Assembly (NCBI RefSeq): GCF_913776295.1
Contig: NZ_CAJYOJ010000045.1
Coordinates: forward strand, 62,001-126,000
Length of the DNA: 64,000 nt
From: an uncultured Pedobacter sp.
GTDB lineage: Bacteria; Bacteroidota; Bacteroidia; Sphingobacteriales; Sphingobacteriaceae
Direction of reading: 5' to 3'
Positions within the stretch are counted from its first letter, which is position 1; each line of letters opens with the position of its first letter. The notes under the pieces were generated by a model, which saw nothing but the letters and a program-made list of their open reading frames with translations, did no database searches and was not told the DNA's origin. Shown here piece by piece: positions 28,119 through 37,198 of the stretch. Made by a program: the position numbers and the translations under genes.

Positions 28119-29123
28119 TTAGTCTCTAAGCACCAAACGGGTAGGGATAATCAGCTCTTCAGCAGGTAATTTCCCTTTTGAAGATAGGCGGTTTAAAATG
28201 AGTTTGATGATGGCTTCGGCTATTTCCTCTAAAGGTTGCTGAATGGCCGAAATGCGTGGGGTATGCAATTCGAATGCTTCATGATCATCGTAGGCAATAA
28301 TGGCAAAATCATCGCCTATTTTTTTATCGATCTGTTTCAGCGCTTTCAAACCACTAATAGCCAGATAATTGGTTACAAACAAAACGGCATCCACCTTTTT
28401 GTGTGCTAACAATGATTTAATCTGGGCAATGGTTTCATTTTCTTCCTGGTTAAAATGGATTTTTAACACCAGGCTGTCGTCGTATACAATTCCATTATCT
28501 TCCAGCGCTTTTTTATAGCCATCGTGGCGTTCGGTAATCTGCGCTACATTAATATCGGTTGTAACCAGCGCAATGTTCTTTTTGCCCTGGTCAATAAAAC
28601 TCTGTATGGATTGGTAAGAGGCATTAAAATGATCGGCGCCCACATAACTGGTTTTAACATCCGGCAAATTCCTGTCGAAGAAGATCACCGGGTTGCCATC
28701 ATCCAGCAGCATCTGAACATCTTCTTCTATGCCTTTTATCGGAGAAATGATATAGGCATCAACCTTTCGCGATTTGAACAGGTTGATCAGTTCCTTTGCC
28801 TTATCTATATTATTTTCGGTGCTGGAATAAATAATTTTATAACCTCTTTTATAGGCTTTATCTTCAATTAACCTGGCAATCCTCGAAAAAAAGGAATTGG
28901 AAATATCCTCGATAATTAAACCAATAATGTTAGAATTACCTGTTCTTAAACTTCTGGCAATCTGGTTAGGCTTATAACCACTTTCTTCTATAATTTTCTT
29001 TACCTTCTCAATTACCGCCTCACTGATGGATTTCTCTTTGGCTTTACCATTGATGATAAATGAAACGGTGGTAATGGATACGTTTGCTTTTACGGCTATA
29101 TCTTTGATAGAAAGCGATTTCAT
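28119..29123 (-). CDS. LacI-family transcriptional regulator
   Basis: A 334-aa repressor-type protein. The N-terminal LacI HTH (SIKDIAVKANVSITTVSFIINGK, ~4-26) and hinge helix (PNQIARSLRTG) are followed by a periplasmic-binding-protein-like sensor domain (NIIGLIIEDISNSFFSRIARLIE). In this family binding of a sugar changes DNA affinity. It is the first gene of PUL2 and the obvious candidate for binding the palindromes upstream of SusC-2, GH92-2 and PUL1. The inducer is unknown; mannose or a mannobiose-type sugar would fit. Confidence 0.9.
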   Translation of the reverse strand: MKSLSIKDIAVKANVSITTVSFIINGKAKEKSISEAVIEKVKKIIEESGYKPNQIARSLRTGNSNIIGLIIEDISNSFFSRIARLIEDKAYKRGYKIIYSSTENNIDKAKELINLFKSRKVDAYIISPIKGIEEDVQMLLDDGNPVIFFDRNLPDVKTSYVGADHFNASYQSIQSFIDQGKKNIALVTTDINVAQITERHDGYKKALEDNGIVYDDSLVLKIHFNQEENETIAQIKSLLAHKKVDAVLFVTNYLAISGLKALKQIDKKIGDDFAIIAYDDHEAFELHTPRISAIQQPLEEIAEAIIKLILNRLSSKGKLPAEELIIPTRLVLRD

Positions 29124-29153
29124 TTGGTTTGGATTTCTGTAAGTTAATCAATT

Positions 29154-29161
29154 CAAAGCTA
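29154..29161 (-). promoter_or_regulatory. Bacteroidota-type -7 box of the lacI-like gene
   Basis: On the minus strand TAGCTTTG matches the TAnnTTTG -7 consensus of Bacteroidota and lies 31 bases before the start codon. The -33 element is not clear. Confidence 0.45.
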
Positions 29162-29340
29162 AATAAAAAATACAGCTTTTAAATTTTTGCCATTTATAAA
29201 AGTGCAATTTAACATTTTTTGCATTAATCGTTACACAAACGTTTATTAAATGATGTTAAAGCTCCAGAGGCTGGAACAGTATAAGGCATTTAAGCGCACT
29301 CATAAATATTCCCGGCTGTTTGGTTGCCTTAATTCAGGGT

Positions 29341-30447
29341 TTATGTTAGATAGCTGACAATCAAACGGGCAGTTTTTGCCGAGGCACCCGGTTTCCCCAT
29401 CAGTAAAAGCAGCTCTTCATAATGTTTCAACATCAGCTCCCTGCCCACTCCATCAGTAATCATGTTAAGTTCTTCGTTTACCTTTTGTGTATTGCAATCT
29501 TCCTGGATCAGTTCAGTAACGATTTTTTTATCAACGATGAGGTTAACCAATGAGATGAACTTAATTTTTACCAATAGCCGGGCAATGGCAATAGAAATGG
29601 TTCCGCCTTTGTAAACCACTACCTGCGGCACTTTAAATAGCGCCGTTTCCAGCGTAGCGGTGCCCGAGGCTACAATTGCAGCATGGGCATGGTGCAATAA
29701 ATTATAGGTATTGTTAAAAAGCAGTTTTACTTTTTTATCTCCGATAAACTGTTGGTAATAGGCTTCGGTAAAATTTGGGGCAGCGGCAACGGCAACTGTA
29801 TAATCAGGATAATTTTCTGTAACGCTTAGCATTACCGGCAACAAACGCTCTATTTCCTGCCTGCGGCTGCCCGGCAACAGGGCAATCATTTTTTCATCAC
29901 CCAGCTGATGGTTTGCCCGGAATTCCGGATCTGGTATAAACTGCGCAATTTCATCTAACAAGGGGTTGCCCACATAATCTACCTCCATGCCCCATTCTTT
30001 ATAAAAATCTACTTCAAATGGCAGGATACAGAACATATGGTCTACCACCTTTTTTATTTTTAGTACCCGTTTCTGGTTCCAGGCCCAAACCTTTGGCGAG
30101 ATATAATAACACACTTTTATGCCATTGGCCTTTGCAAATTCGGCTATTTTTAAGTTAAAGCCCGGAAAATCGATCAAAATCAACACATCAGGCTGCCATT
30201 TTACCATATCTTCCTTACAGGCCTTCAGGTTTTTAAAAATAGTGCGTAAATTTAAAACCACTTCGGTAAATCCCATAAAGGCCATATCGGCATAGTGTTT
30301 AACCAGCTCCCCGCCTTCGGCCTTCATTTTATCGCCCCCAAAATACCTGAACACCGCCTGGCCATCCTCGGCTTTCAAGGCTTTCATCAAATTGGCGCCA
30401 TGTAAATCGCCAGAGGCTTCGCCGGCTACGAGGTAGTACTTCATCAT
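29341..30447 (-). CDS. lpxB: Lipid-A-disaccharide synthase
   Basis: A 368-aa GT19 glycosyltransferase of the inner membrane's cytoplasmic face. It joins UDP-2,3-diacylglucosamine with lipid X to give the lipid A disaccharide. Family features are YLVAGEASGDLHGANL at the N-terminus, MGFTEV, LIDFPGFNLKIA, YYISPKVWAW, LPFEVDFY and LLPGSRRQEIERLLP. It ends the surE - small membrane protein - lpxB operon. Either of two adjacent ATG codons may start it; MKYYLVAGEASG (30444) is the usual family beginning. Confidence 0.95.
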   Translation of the reverse strand: MMKYYLVAGEASGDLHGANLMKALKAEDGQAVFRYFGGDKMKAEGGELVKHYADMAFMGFTEVVLNLRTIFKNLKACKEDMVKWQPDVLILIDFPGFNLKIAEFAKANGIKVCYYISPKVWAWNQKRVLKIKKVVDHMFCILPFEVDFYKEWGMEVDYVGNPLLDEIAQFIPDPEFRANHQLGDEKMIALLPGSRRQEIERLLPVMLSVTENYPDYTVAVAAAPNFTEAYYQQFIGDKKVKLLFNNTYNLLHHAHAAIVASGTATLETALFKVPQVVVYKGGTISIAIARLLVKIKFISLVNLIVDKKIVTELIQEDCNTQKVNEELNMITDGVGRELMLKHYEELLLLMGKPGASAKTARLIVSYLT

Positions 30448-30464
30448 TATATTTTTATAAATCG

Positions 30465-30620
30465 TTATTGCGAGGAGGCATCCCGACCGTTCGGGGAAGC
30501 CTGCCTGCAGCAGGCAGGCAATCTTTTATGCTATTGTTTAGCTGTTGGCCTATCTTGTCTTAGAAGATTGCTTCACCCCGCCCCACAATGCTTAACTTCG
30601 GTTCGTAATGACGACCGTTT
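30465..30620. repeat. REP-like hairpin repeats in the lpxB leader
   Basis: The gap between the 89-aa membrane gene and lpxB carries 'ttgcgaggaggcatcccgaccgttcgg' and GCCTGC(CTGCAG)GCAGGC hairpins and ends in 'ggttcgtaatgacga'. This is the same class as the other intergenic repeats. It lies within a presumed operon and could separate expression of lpxB from surE. Confidence 0.6.
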
Positions 30621-30624
30621 CTTT

Positions 30625-30894
30625 CTAAAAAACTTTATAGGCAAAAAACACAAAAGCACACAAAAATGTGGCTGCCAAAATGCCCCTGCCAATATTTTCT
30701 TTATTGTATTTAAAAAAAGTTTGCATGGTATAGGCGTTTACGGCAATACCGCCAATGTACAACAGATCGGCTTTTGCCAGCGAGGCCACCTGGTGGATGA
30801 TGTACCAGGCAATAGAACAGCAGATTGCCGGTACCAGCAAACCAATGCCCAAACCCAACCATACCGAATTATTTAATTTCCTTAGTTGCTCCAT
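30625..30894 (-). CDS. Small conserved-type membrane protein between surE and lpxB
   Basis: An 89-aa protein with about three hydrophobic segments (~14-33 LGLGIGLLVPAICCSIAWYI, ~44-57 and ~70-88). It starts 8 bases after the surE stop, so it is translationally tied to surE. I do not recognise a family. The position suggests an envelope-related role only by association. Confidence 0.65.
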   Translation of the reverse strand: MEQLRKLNNSVWLGLGIGLLVPAICCSIAWYIIHQVASLAKADLLYIGGIAVNAYTMQTFFKYNKENIGRGILAATFLCAFVFFAYKVF

Positions 30895-30902
30895 TATCGC
30901 AG

Positions 30903-31742
30903 TTAACCTAAATTCAGGCCATCGGGTGCGCTTACCTTGCCGCCGGCAGCTTTGGCATCACTACCGCCTATAAAATCCCAGCTGTTTAACGTCTGTATGG
31001 CATGGTGCGCCGTTAAATCAAACTGCACCGGCACAATCGACACATAACCATGGTCCAATGCCCAAACATCGGTATCTTCTCCTTTGTCAAAATTTTCAAA
31101 AACACCGGTCAGCCAATAGTATGGGCGTTTGTAGGGGTCGGTCCGCTCATCAAATTCTTCCATCCATTTGGCATTGGCCTGGCGGCATACCTTAACGCCT
31201 TTCAGGTCTGCTCCTTTTGGAAAATTCACATTCAGCAGGGTACCTGCCGGCAAACCGTTGGCCAAAACCTGCTCACAGATATTTTTAATGTATTTTTTGG
31301 TATGGCTAAAATCGGCATCGGCCGCAAAATCATCCAGCGAAAAGCCAATGGACGGAATTTTTTCTATCGCCCCCTCAACCGCTGCCGACATGGTGCCGGA
31401 GTACAGTACATTAATAGAATTGTTTAAACCATGGTTAATGCCCGAAACGCATAAATCGGGCTTTTTGCCTTTAAAAATCTTGTTTACGGCAATTTTAACA
31501 CAATCAACCGGGGTACCGCTGCACTTGTACATCTCTGCCCCATCGTAAAGGTCTACCCTATCAAAACGGATCGGTTTGCCTATGGTAATGGCATGCCCCA
31601 TCCCGCTCTGCGGGCTATCGGGTGCAACCACCACCACATTGCCCAGCTGCTGCATTACTTCCATCAGGTTTTTTATCCCTGTTGCGGTAATACCGTCGTC
31701 ATTTACCACCAAAATAGTTGGTTTTGTGCCCTGTTTTGTCAT
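30903..31742 (-). CDS. surE: 5'/3'-nucleotidase SurE
   Basis: A metal-dependent survival nucleotidase that dephosphorylates nucleoside monophosphates. The N-terminal ILVVNDDGI carries the metal-binding Asp pair, followed by VVVVAPDSPQSGMGHAITI (Ser/substrate loop), KCSGTPVDCVKIA, CVSGINHGLNNS and YSGTMSAAVEGA, all diagnostic. The longest frame starts at 31778, but the family normally begins a few residues before ILVVNDDG, so the ATG at 31742 (MTKQGTKPTILVV) is chosen, giving 279 aa. Confidence 0.95.
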   Translation of the reverse strand: MTKQGTKPTILVVNDDGITATGIKNLMEVMQQLGNVVVVAPDSPQSGMGHAITIGKPIRFDRVDLYDGAEMYKCSGTPVDCVKIAVNKIFKGKKPDLCVSGINHGLNNSINVLYSGTMSAAVEGAIEKIPSIGFSLDDFAADADFSHTKKYIKNICEQVLANGLPAGTLLNVNFPKGADLKGVKVCRQANAKWMEEFDERTDPYKRPYYWLTGVFENFDKGEDTDVWALDHGYVSIVPVQFDLTAHHAIQTLNSWDFIGGSDAKAAGGKVSAPDGLNLG

Positions 31743-31865
31743 GGCGGTAAAAATACAGATTATAATTCCAACGCACAATAAACCAGCATTTATATGCTAA
31801 AACCTTTTATTCCTGGCTTTTTAGTTTAGAAATCAAAATTATTTCTTTCCCTGCCATAAAGCCTT

Positions 31866-31873
31866 TATATTTG
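31866..31873 (+). promoter_or_regulatory. Bacteroidota-type -7 box of the M16 peptidase gene
   Basis: TATATTTG matches TAnnTTTG and lies 93 bases before the M16 start codon, in the divergent surE/M16 gap. A T-rich segment about 20 bp upstream could serve as the -33 element. Confidence 0.5.
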
Positions 31874-31965
31874 AGCAAATAACTTATTAAAAATGAATGC
31901 TGTATTTCAGCCAGGCCCTAAAACCGCTAAGTACCGGTTCATTATCATAAACCAAAAACAATCCA

Positions 31966-34899
31966 ATGAAATTTAAATTATTTACTCTGGCTTGTTTTCT
32001 CATTACGGGTGCTGCAGCCATGGCGCAAACCACCTACCAATGGAAAACAGGTACATCTGGCGGTTACACTTACAAATATGTAACCAACGATCCGACCAAA
32101 ACACGTTTTTATACTTTAAAAAACGGTTTATCGGTTATCTTATCACAAAACAACAAAGAGCCTAATATTACCTACAAAATGGCCGTAAGGGCGGGCAGCA
32201 ATACCGATCCGCGTACCAACACCGGCCTGGCGCACTACCTGGAGCACCTGCTGTTTAAAGGAACCGATAAGTTCGGCACCATGAATTATGCCAAAGAGAA
32301 ACCGCTTTTAGATAAGATCGAAGCCCTTTACGAAACCTATACCAAAACCACCGATCCGGCCAAACGTAAAGAAATTTACAAAGAGATCGATAAAACATCG
32401 GGCGAGGCTTCCAATTATTCTATCGCCAATGAATACGATAAAATGATGAAATCAATCGGCAGTAACTCTACCAATGCCCATACCTCGGTAGAAGAAACCG
32501 TTTATGAAGAAGACCTTCCATCAAACGCTATTGATAAATTTCTGGCCGTACAGGCAGAACGTTTCCGCGCACCGGTTTTCCGTATCTTCCACACCGAGTT
32601 AGAAGCCGTTTACGAAGAAAAAAATATCGGTATGGATAACGATGGCCGTAAAATGTATGAGAAAATGCTCTACGCCCTGTTCCCAACCCATAATTACGGG
32701 CAACAGACTACCATTGGTACCATTGAGCATTTAAAAAACCCTTCTTTGGTTGAAATCAGAAAATATTACAACAAATATTATGTGCCCAATAACATGGCCT
32801 TAATTATGAGCGGTGATATCAATTACGATCAGCTGATCAAAAAAATCGACAAAGATTTTGCTTACATGGTTCCTAAACCCCTTGCCCTGTACAACCCTGC
32901 GCCCGAGAAACCTTTAACACAGGTGCAAAAGGTTGATATTTATGGCCCAAGTGCCGAAAACCTTTACATTGCCTACAGGGGCTTTGCCCAAAATACCCGC
33001 CAGAGTTTATTGCTGGATCTGATCGGCAGCATCCTTTCTAACGGCAAAGCCGGGTTAATGGATATCAACATCAACAAACAGCAAAAAATGTTGCGTGCGG
33101 GTGCGGGTTACAACTCCATGAAAGATTATGGTATGTTCATTTTAACAGGCTCGCCAAAAGCGGGGCAAAGTTTGGAAGATGCCCAAAAGTTATTGTTAGA
33201 GCAGGTAGAACTGCTTAAAAAAGGTGAGTTTGACGAAAGCCTGATCAAAGCTACCGTAGCCAACATTAAACTGGCGGAGTTACAGGGTTTTGATAATAAC
33301 GATGTGCGTGCCAACGCCACCATGAATGCCTTTATCTTAAACCGTGGCACCGAGTGGGATAAAATGCTCGCCTCAACCGATGATATGGGCAAAGTAACCA
33401 AAAAAGAAATTGTTGATTTTGCCAACAAGTTTTTCATCAACAATTATGTGGTGCTGTTTAAACACAAAGGCGAAGATAAAAGCATCATCAAGGTAGAAAA
33501 ACCGGCCATTACCGCGGTAAAAACCAATACCAACGAGGTTTCGCCCTTTACCAAAAACATTATCGATGCCCCTGTAAAACCCATTGCCCCTAAGTTTTTG
33601 GATTATACCAAAGACCTTAATTTTGGCAAGGCCGGCATTGCCGATGTAATTGCCATCCAAAACACCGAAAATGGTATTTTCCGCATGGGTTACCGTTTTG
33701 ATATGGGCTCGTACAACTACAAACTGTTGCCTTATGCTGCGCAATACCTGTCGTTTTTAAGTACCGATAAATATTCGGCTGAAGAGATCAGCAAGGCCTT
33801 TTATAACCTGGCCTGCAGCTATAACATCAATGTAGGTAATGATGTAACTACGGTTTCGCTAAGTGGTTTACAGGAAAATTTCGATAAAGCAGTGGCTTTA
33901 GTGGAAGATGTACTGGCCCATTGCAAACCAAACGAAAAAGCTTTGGAAGATTTAAAAGGCCGCCTGTTAAAATCGAGAGAGAATGCCAAATTAAATAAAT
34001 CTTCCATCCTGGGTGGTTTAATGAGTTATGCGCAATACGGTGCCGATAATCCTTTCAATTACGGCTTAACGAATGATGAGATCAAAAACATGAAATCAGC
34101 AGATCTGATTTATATTTTGCATAACCTTACCAATTACAAACACACCATTACCTATTATGGCCCTAAAACCCTGGCGGCATTTTCTGCCGATATTGTAAAG
34201 GCCCACCCATTGGCAAAAGAATTTACCGATGCCGCCCCGATCAAAAAATTCACCTATACCAAAACCGATTCGAACAAAGTTTACTTTGCCGATTACGATA
34301 TGGTACAGGCCGAGATCCGTTGGGTGCGCAACAGCGGTTTGTACGATCCTGCCAATGCAGCTAAAATAGCCTTGTTCAACAATTATTTTGGCGGCGGTAT
34401 GGGTTCGGTTGTATTCCAAACCATCCGCGAATCTAAAGCCCTGGCTTATGCTACCTTCGCCGTATATTCATCGCCAAACAGTAAAGATAAAGAGAACACC
34501 ATTGTGGCTTATGTAGGTACACAGGCTGATAAAATGAACGAGGCCGTGGCCGGTATGAACGATCTGTTAACCACTTTACCAGAGTCTGATAAATCGTTCG
34601 CCCTATCAAAAGCCAATTCTTTAAACGGTATAGAAACCAGCCGCATCACCAAAGATGACATCATTTATACCTACCTGGCCGATAAAAAATTAGGTTTCGA
34701 TCACGATTCGCGCATTGATGAGTATGCCAACCTTAAACCGCTTACCTTTGCCGATATCAAATCGTTCCACCAGAGCAACCTTTCGGGCAAACCTTACAAC
34801 TATTGCGTTGTGGCTTCCGAAAAGAAAATCAACATGGCCGATTTAGCCAAATTTGGCCCGGTAACCAGATTAACGCTGGAACAGATTTTTGGATACTAG
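31966..34899 (+). CDS. M16 family zinc metallopeptidase (insulinase/pitrilysin type)
   Basis: A 977-aa secreted peptidase with signal peptide MKFKLFTLACFLITGAAAMA. The inverted zinc motif HYLEH (90-94) and the downstream ELEAVYEEKN glutamate make the N-terminal M16 domain catalytic. The C-terminal half (~530-970) repeats the fold without zinc ligands, including the FNNYFGGGMGSVVFQTIRESKALAY segment typical of the second domain. It is a full-length single-chain, pitrilysin-like arrangement that probably degrades peptides in the periplasm. It is divergent from surE with its own promoter and terminator, so monocistronic. Confidence 0.92.
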   Translation: MKFKLFTLACFLITGAAAMAQTTYQWKTGTSGGYTYKYVTNDPTKTRFYTLKNGLSVILSQNNKEPNITYKMAVRAGSNTDPRTNTGLAHYLEHLLFKGTDKFGTMNYAKEKPLLDKIEALYETYTKTTDPAKRKEIYKEIDKTSGEASNYSIANEYDKMMKSIGSNSTNAHTSVEETVYEEDLPSNAIDKFLAVQAERFRAPVFRIFHTELEAVYEEKNIGMDNDGRKMYEKMLYALFPTHNYGQQTTIGTIEHLKNPSLVEIRKYYNKYYVPNNMALIMSGDINYDQLIKKIDKDFAYMVPKPLALYNPAPEKPLTQVQKVDIYGPSAENLYIAYRGFAQNTRQSLLLDLIGSILSNGKAGLMDININKQQKMLRAGAGYNSMKDYGMFILTGSPKAGQSLEDAQKLLLEQVELLKKGEFDESLIKATVANIKLAELQGFDNNDVRANATMNAFILNRGTEWDKMLASTDDMGKVTKKEIVDFANKFFINNYVVLFKHKGEDKSIIKVEKPAITAVKTNTNEVSPFTKNIIDAPVKPIAPKFLDYTKDLNFGKAGIADVIAIQNTENGIFRMGYRFDMGSYNYKLLPYAAQYLSFLSTDKYSAEEISKAFYNLACSYNINVGNDVTTVSLSGLQENFDKAVALVEDVLAHCKPNEKALEDLKGRLLKSRENAKLNKSSILGGLMSYAQYGADNPFNYGLTNDEIKNMKSADLIYILHNLTNYKHTITYYGPKTLAAFSADIVKAHPLAKEFTDAAPIKKFTYTKTDSNKVYFADYDMVQAEIRWVRNSGLYDPANAAKIALFNNYFGGGMGSVVFQTIRESKALAYATFAVYSSPNSKDKENTIVAYVGTQADKMNEAVAGMNDLLTTLPESDKSFALSKANSLNGIETSRITKDDIIYTYLADKKLGFDHDSRIDEYANLKPLTFADIKSFHQSNLSGKPYNYCVVASEKKINMADLAKFGPVTRLTLEQIFGY

Positions 34900-35010
34900 G
34901 AAGGTTGAAGGTAAAAAGGTGGAGGGTTGAAGGTAAAGACCCAAAGCTGATAGACCAAAGCCTGAAAGGCTAAAGCTGAAAGAGTAAAGCTCAAAGGCTA
35001 AAGCTTAATA
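34900..35010. repeat. Short imperfect repeat tract after the M16 gene
   Basis: Degenerate tandem units such as 'ggttgaaggtaaa' and 'aaagctgaaaggct' fill the space between the M16 stop codon and its terminator. No coding potential is evident. Confidence 0.55.
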
Positions 35011-35012
35011 AT

Positions 35013-35039
35013 TAAAGCGGTTCCCGGGACCGCTTTTTT
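35013..35039 (+). terminator. Intrinsic terminator of the M16 peptidase gene
   Basis: AAAGCGGT-TCCCGGGA-CCGCTTTTTT: a strong G+C-rich stem followed by a run of T residues on the plus strand, 114 bases past the stop codon. Confidence 0.85.
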
Positions 35040-35284
35040 GTTGGGTTTTATTTTGAAGGAAGGTTTGTTGTAATCATTATGCGTACCCCGATTTACTGTG
35101 TTAATCAATCTTAATGGCGAGATAAAGTGCTGGCCAATTTAATTGCCGTAAGCAAATGCACACGCCAAAGCGCTAAATTGAGCGCCTGCCAACCGTAGTG
35201 GGCAAGGCAAACAGCAGGTACAGGCAAGCAGCCTGCTTTGGGGCAACATGACCACAAGCACACTAAATGTTAACCCTAAAAAAA

Positions 35285-35411
35285 CCTATTGTTTACCTTT
35301 TAGGTAAGCAATAGGTAACCAAAAGGTAAAGAACAGGTAACCAAAGGGTAAGCCAGGGGTAAACTTGGTACCAGCAAAAGGTAAATAACAGGTAAAGCGG
35401 GGGTAAACAAA
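35285..35411. repeat. Ten tandem 11-bp repeats (AGGTAANNNNN) headed by a hairpin
   Basis: Units with an AGGTAA or GGGTAA core recur exactly every 11 bp from 35302 to 35411; one unit (35368) is degenerate. The first unit is also the right arm of a 14-bp inverted repeat (CCTATTGTTTACCT / AGGTAAGCAATAGG, one mismatch, 3-nt loop). An 11-bp period places every core on nearly the same helix face, as expected for a cooperative DNA-binding protein. It lies outside genes, so a codon-repeat explanation is unlikely. Confidence 0.8.
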
Positions 35412-35812
35412 TCCGGCATTTTTTTCACAAAATCTGGTTATCCATCGGGCTGCTGATCGGTAAGTTGAAAGCTTAACGGGTACATCGAGGACACTTGGGG
35501 CAGCAATGACACCGATAGAATGAATGCCGCGCCTTCCCAATGCGCACTTTAAGTGATCTGTATCAAAAGTAAAATCTACCAGTTAAGGACAGCATTTTAT
35601 TCCGTGTTTCCGTCATTCCCGCGCAGGCGGGAATCTTAAAGCACTTTGCTAAAGCATTAAGATTATTCATGAGTTTTCGTTTTTTTTTGTATTCATGAGC
35701 ACTACGTGGTTCCCATCCGATAGCAACAGGATTAAATCGGGAATGACGATGTATCGAAATGTCATTCGCTTAGTTAATTCGAATCAAATATTGTTTATAC
35801 AGATTCTTTATT
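35412..35812. other. Non-coding spacer with REP element
   Basis: No gene is seen. It contains the hairpin GATTCCCGCCTGCGCGGGAATG (35595-35635), a common intergenic repeat in this group, and a second partial copy near 35735-35765. Confidence 0.6.
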
Positions 35813-37186
35813 TTATCGCTCATTTTGGGCAATTCCCGTCTGTTCAATAATATCAACGGGAATCGGCAGCGCATAATAACCCGCATTTGGCTGCAAACTG
35901 ACCAGTTTACCTCCAATATTTCTGGAAATCACCAGGTTTTCACCTTCGCGGTTATACCGCTTCAGGTCAACCCACCGCATCCCCCTCATCAAAAGCTCCT
36001 TTCTCCTTTCGGTCCTGATCTTTTTCAGCGCATCTGCACGGTCAGCGGCCACTAAGGGCACAAACACCGCACCGCTCTTCCAGCGCGATTTTAAAAGCAG
36101 GTTCAGATCGGCCATGGCCGGGGCAACATTCCCTAAAAAGGCATTACACTCTGCCCTGTTCAGGTACACCTCATCATTGGCAATACCGGTAAAAAATACC
36201 GATGCACTTTCTGCATAACTCCCCTTATACTGCTGGTAGCCACTTACCGTCCTGAAAAAAGCCGTCCGACGGAGATCATTGGATTGATAAGATGCATAAA
36301 GCAGCGTATCTATCCTGGCCCTGCTGGTGGCATGCAGGGTAAACGGAGGCGCCATTTCGGTATAAAACAACGTTTCGCCGTTAAACTTCCTAAAGGGTAC
36401 GTTCGCCGCGAGATTGATCACGCTAGGATCACTATTATAATCCATCAGCTTACTGTTGATCTTTAGCGATGCATTGGCCCATTGCAGCCCAAGGTCATAT
36501 CTGCCCATATAGAGGTAAGCCCGCGAGAGCAAAGCACAGGCTGCCGCCCTTGATGGCCTCATTACATGGACCGGAACATCGGGCAACAGACTCACCGCCT
36601 GCTGCGCATCCTGCAGCACCCTGTTGTAACAATCGCGCAGGCTTGCCCTTGTTCCCGGCAGGTTAAAATCAGAAGCGGTCCTGAGGATGATCCCCGGGTC
36701 GGCGTCAGCCGTAGCCTCGTTGTACACCCTGGCATAATTAGCGGTAAGCAGCAGGTAATAATAGGCCCTGAAAAAAAGCGCTGAACCTTTTACATTGTCC
36801 CAGGCCGTGGCATTGGCATTCGTCCGCTCAATTTTCTCCAGCAGCTCCAGGCCGATATTACAATTGAAAACGGCCTGGTAAGTATAGTTCCAGTCGTTAC
36901 CAAAGCGCGAATCAAAAGACTGCCAGCGGTAAAGCCCCTGGCTGATGGCGCTCTGCGCGTTATAGGTAGCAGGTAGCCAGAAATAGTCATCTGCTGAACT
37001 CTCCGGCAGGCCTGGCGTGGTTTTAGCGTTCATGGTCGGATAATCGTCCAACAGGGCCTGGATATCCTGCAGGCTTTGCGGCGTAACAAGCTTCGCATCC
37101 GACTTTACATCGAGGTACTTTTTGCAGGATACCAGCGATAACACCAGTATGGCTGCCAATGCATATAATAATTTATTTTTCATCAT
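35813..37186 (-). CDS. SusD/RagB-type lipoprotein (third pair)
   Basis: A 457-aa lipoprotein, short for SusD. Lipobox LVSC (cysteine at ~21), then KKYLDVKSDAKLVTPQSLQDI, the TPR-like FRAYYYLLLTANYARVYN, and the C-terminal AECNAFLG...IRTERRKELLMRGMRWVDLKRYN. It is the partner of the SusC gene 12 bases upstream. With TlpA in the operon and no glycosidase nearby, the ligand may be a peptide or metal-linked compound; that is speculative. Base composition is visibly more G+C-rich than in the first two SusCD pairs. Confidence 0.88.
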   Translation of the reverse strand: MMKNKLLYALAAILVLSLVSCKKYLDVKSDAKLVTPQSLQDIQALLDDYPTMNAKTTPGLPESSADDYFWLPATYNAQSAISQGLYRWQSFDSRFGNDWNYTYQAVFNCNIGLELLEKIERTNANATAWDNVKGSALFFRAYYYLLLTANYARVYNEATADADPGIILRTASDFNLPGTRASLRDCYNRVLQDAQQAVSLLPDVPVHVMRPSRAAACALLSRAYLYMGRYDLGLQWANASLKINSKLMDYNSDPSVINLAANVPFRKFNGETLFYTEMAPPFTLHATSRARIDTLLYASYQSNDLRRTAFFRTVSGYQQYKGSYAESASVFFTGIANDEVYLNRAECNAFLGNVAPAMADLNLLLKSRWKSGAVFVPLVAADRADALKKIRTERRKELLMRGMRWVDLKRYNREGENLVISRNIGGKLVSLQPNAGYYALPIPVDIIEQTGIAQNER

Positions 37187-37198
37187 GCTTTCATCAAA

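Noticed and set aside
35286-35540. 84-codon minus-strand frame over the 11-bp array
   Set aside because: Because 11 is not a multiple of three, the repeats are read in shifting frames; the frame is a by-product.
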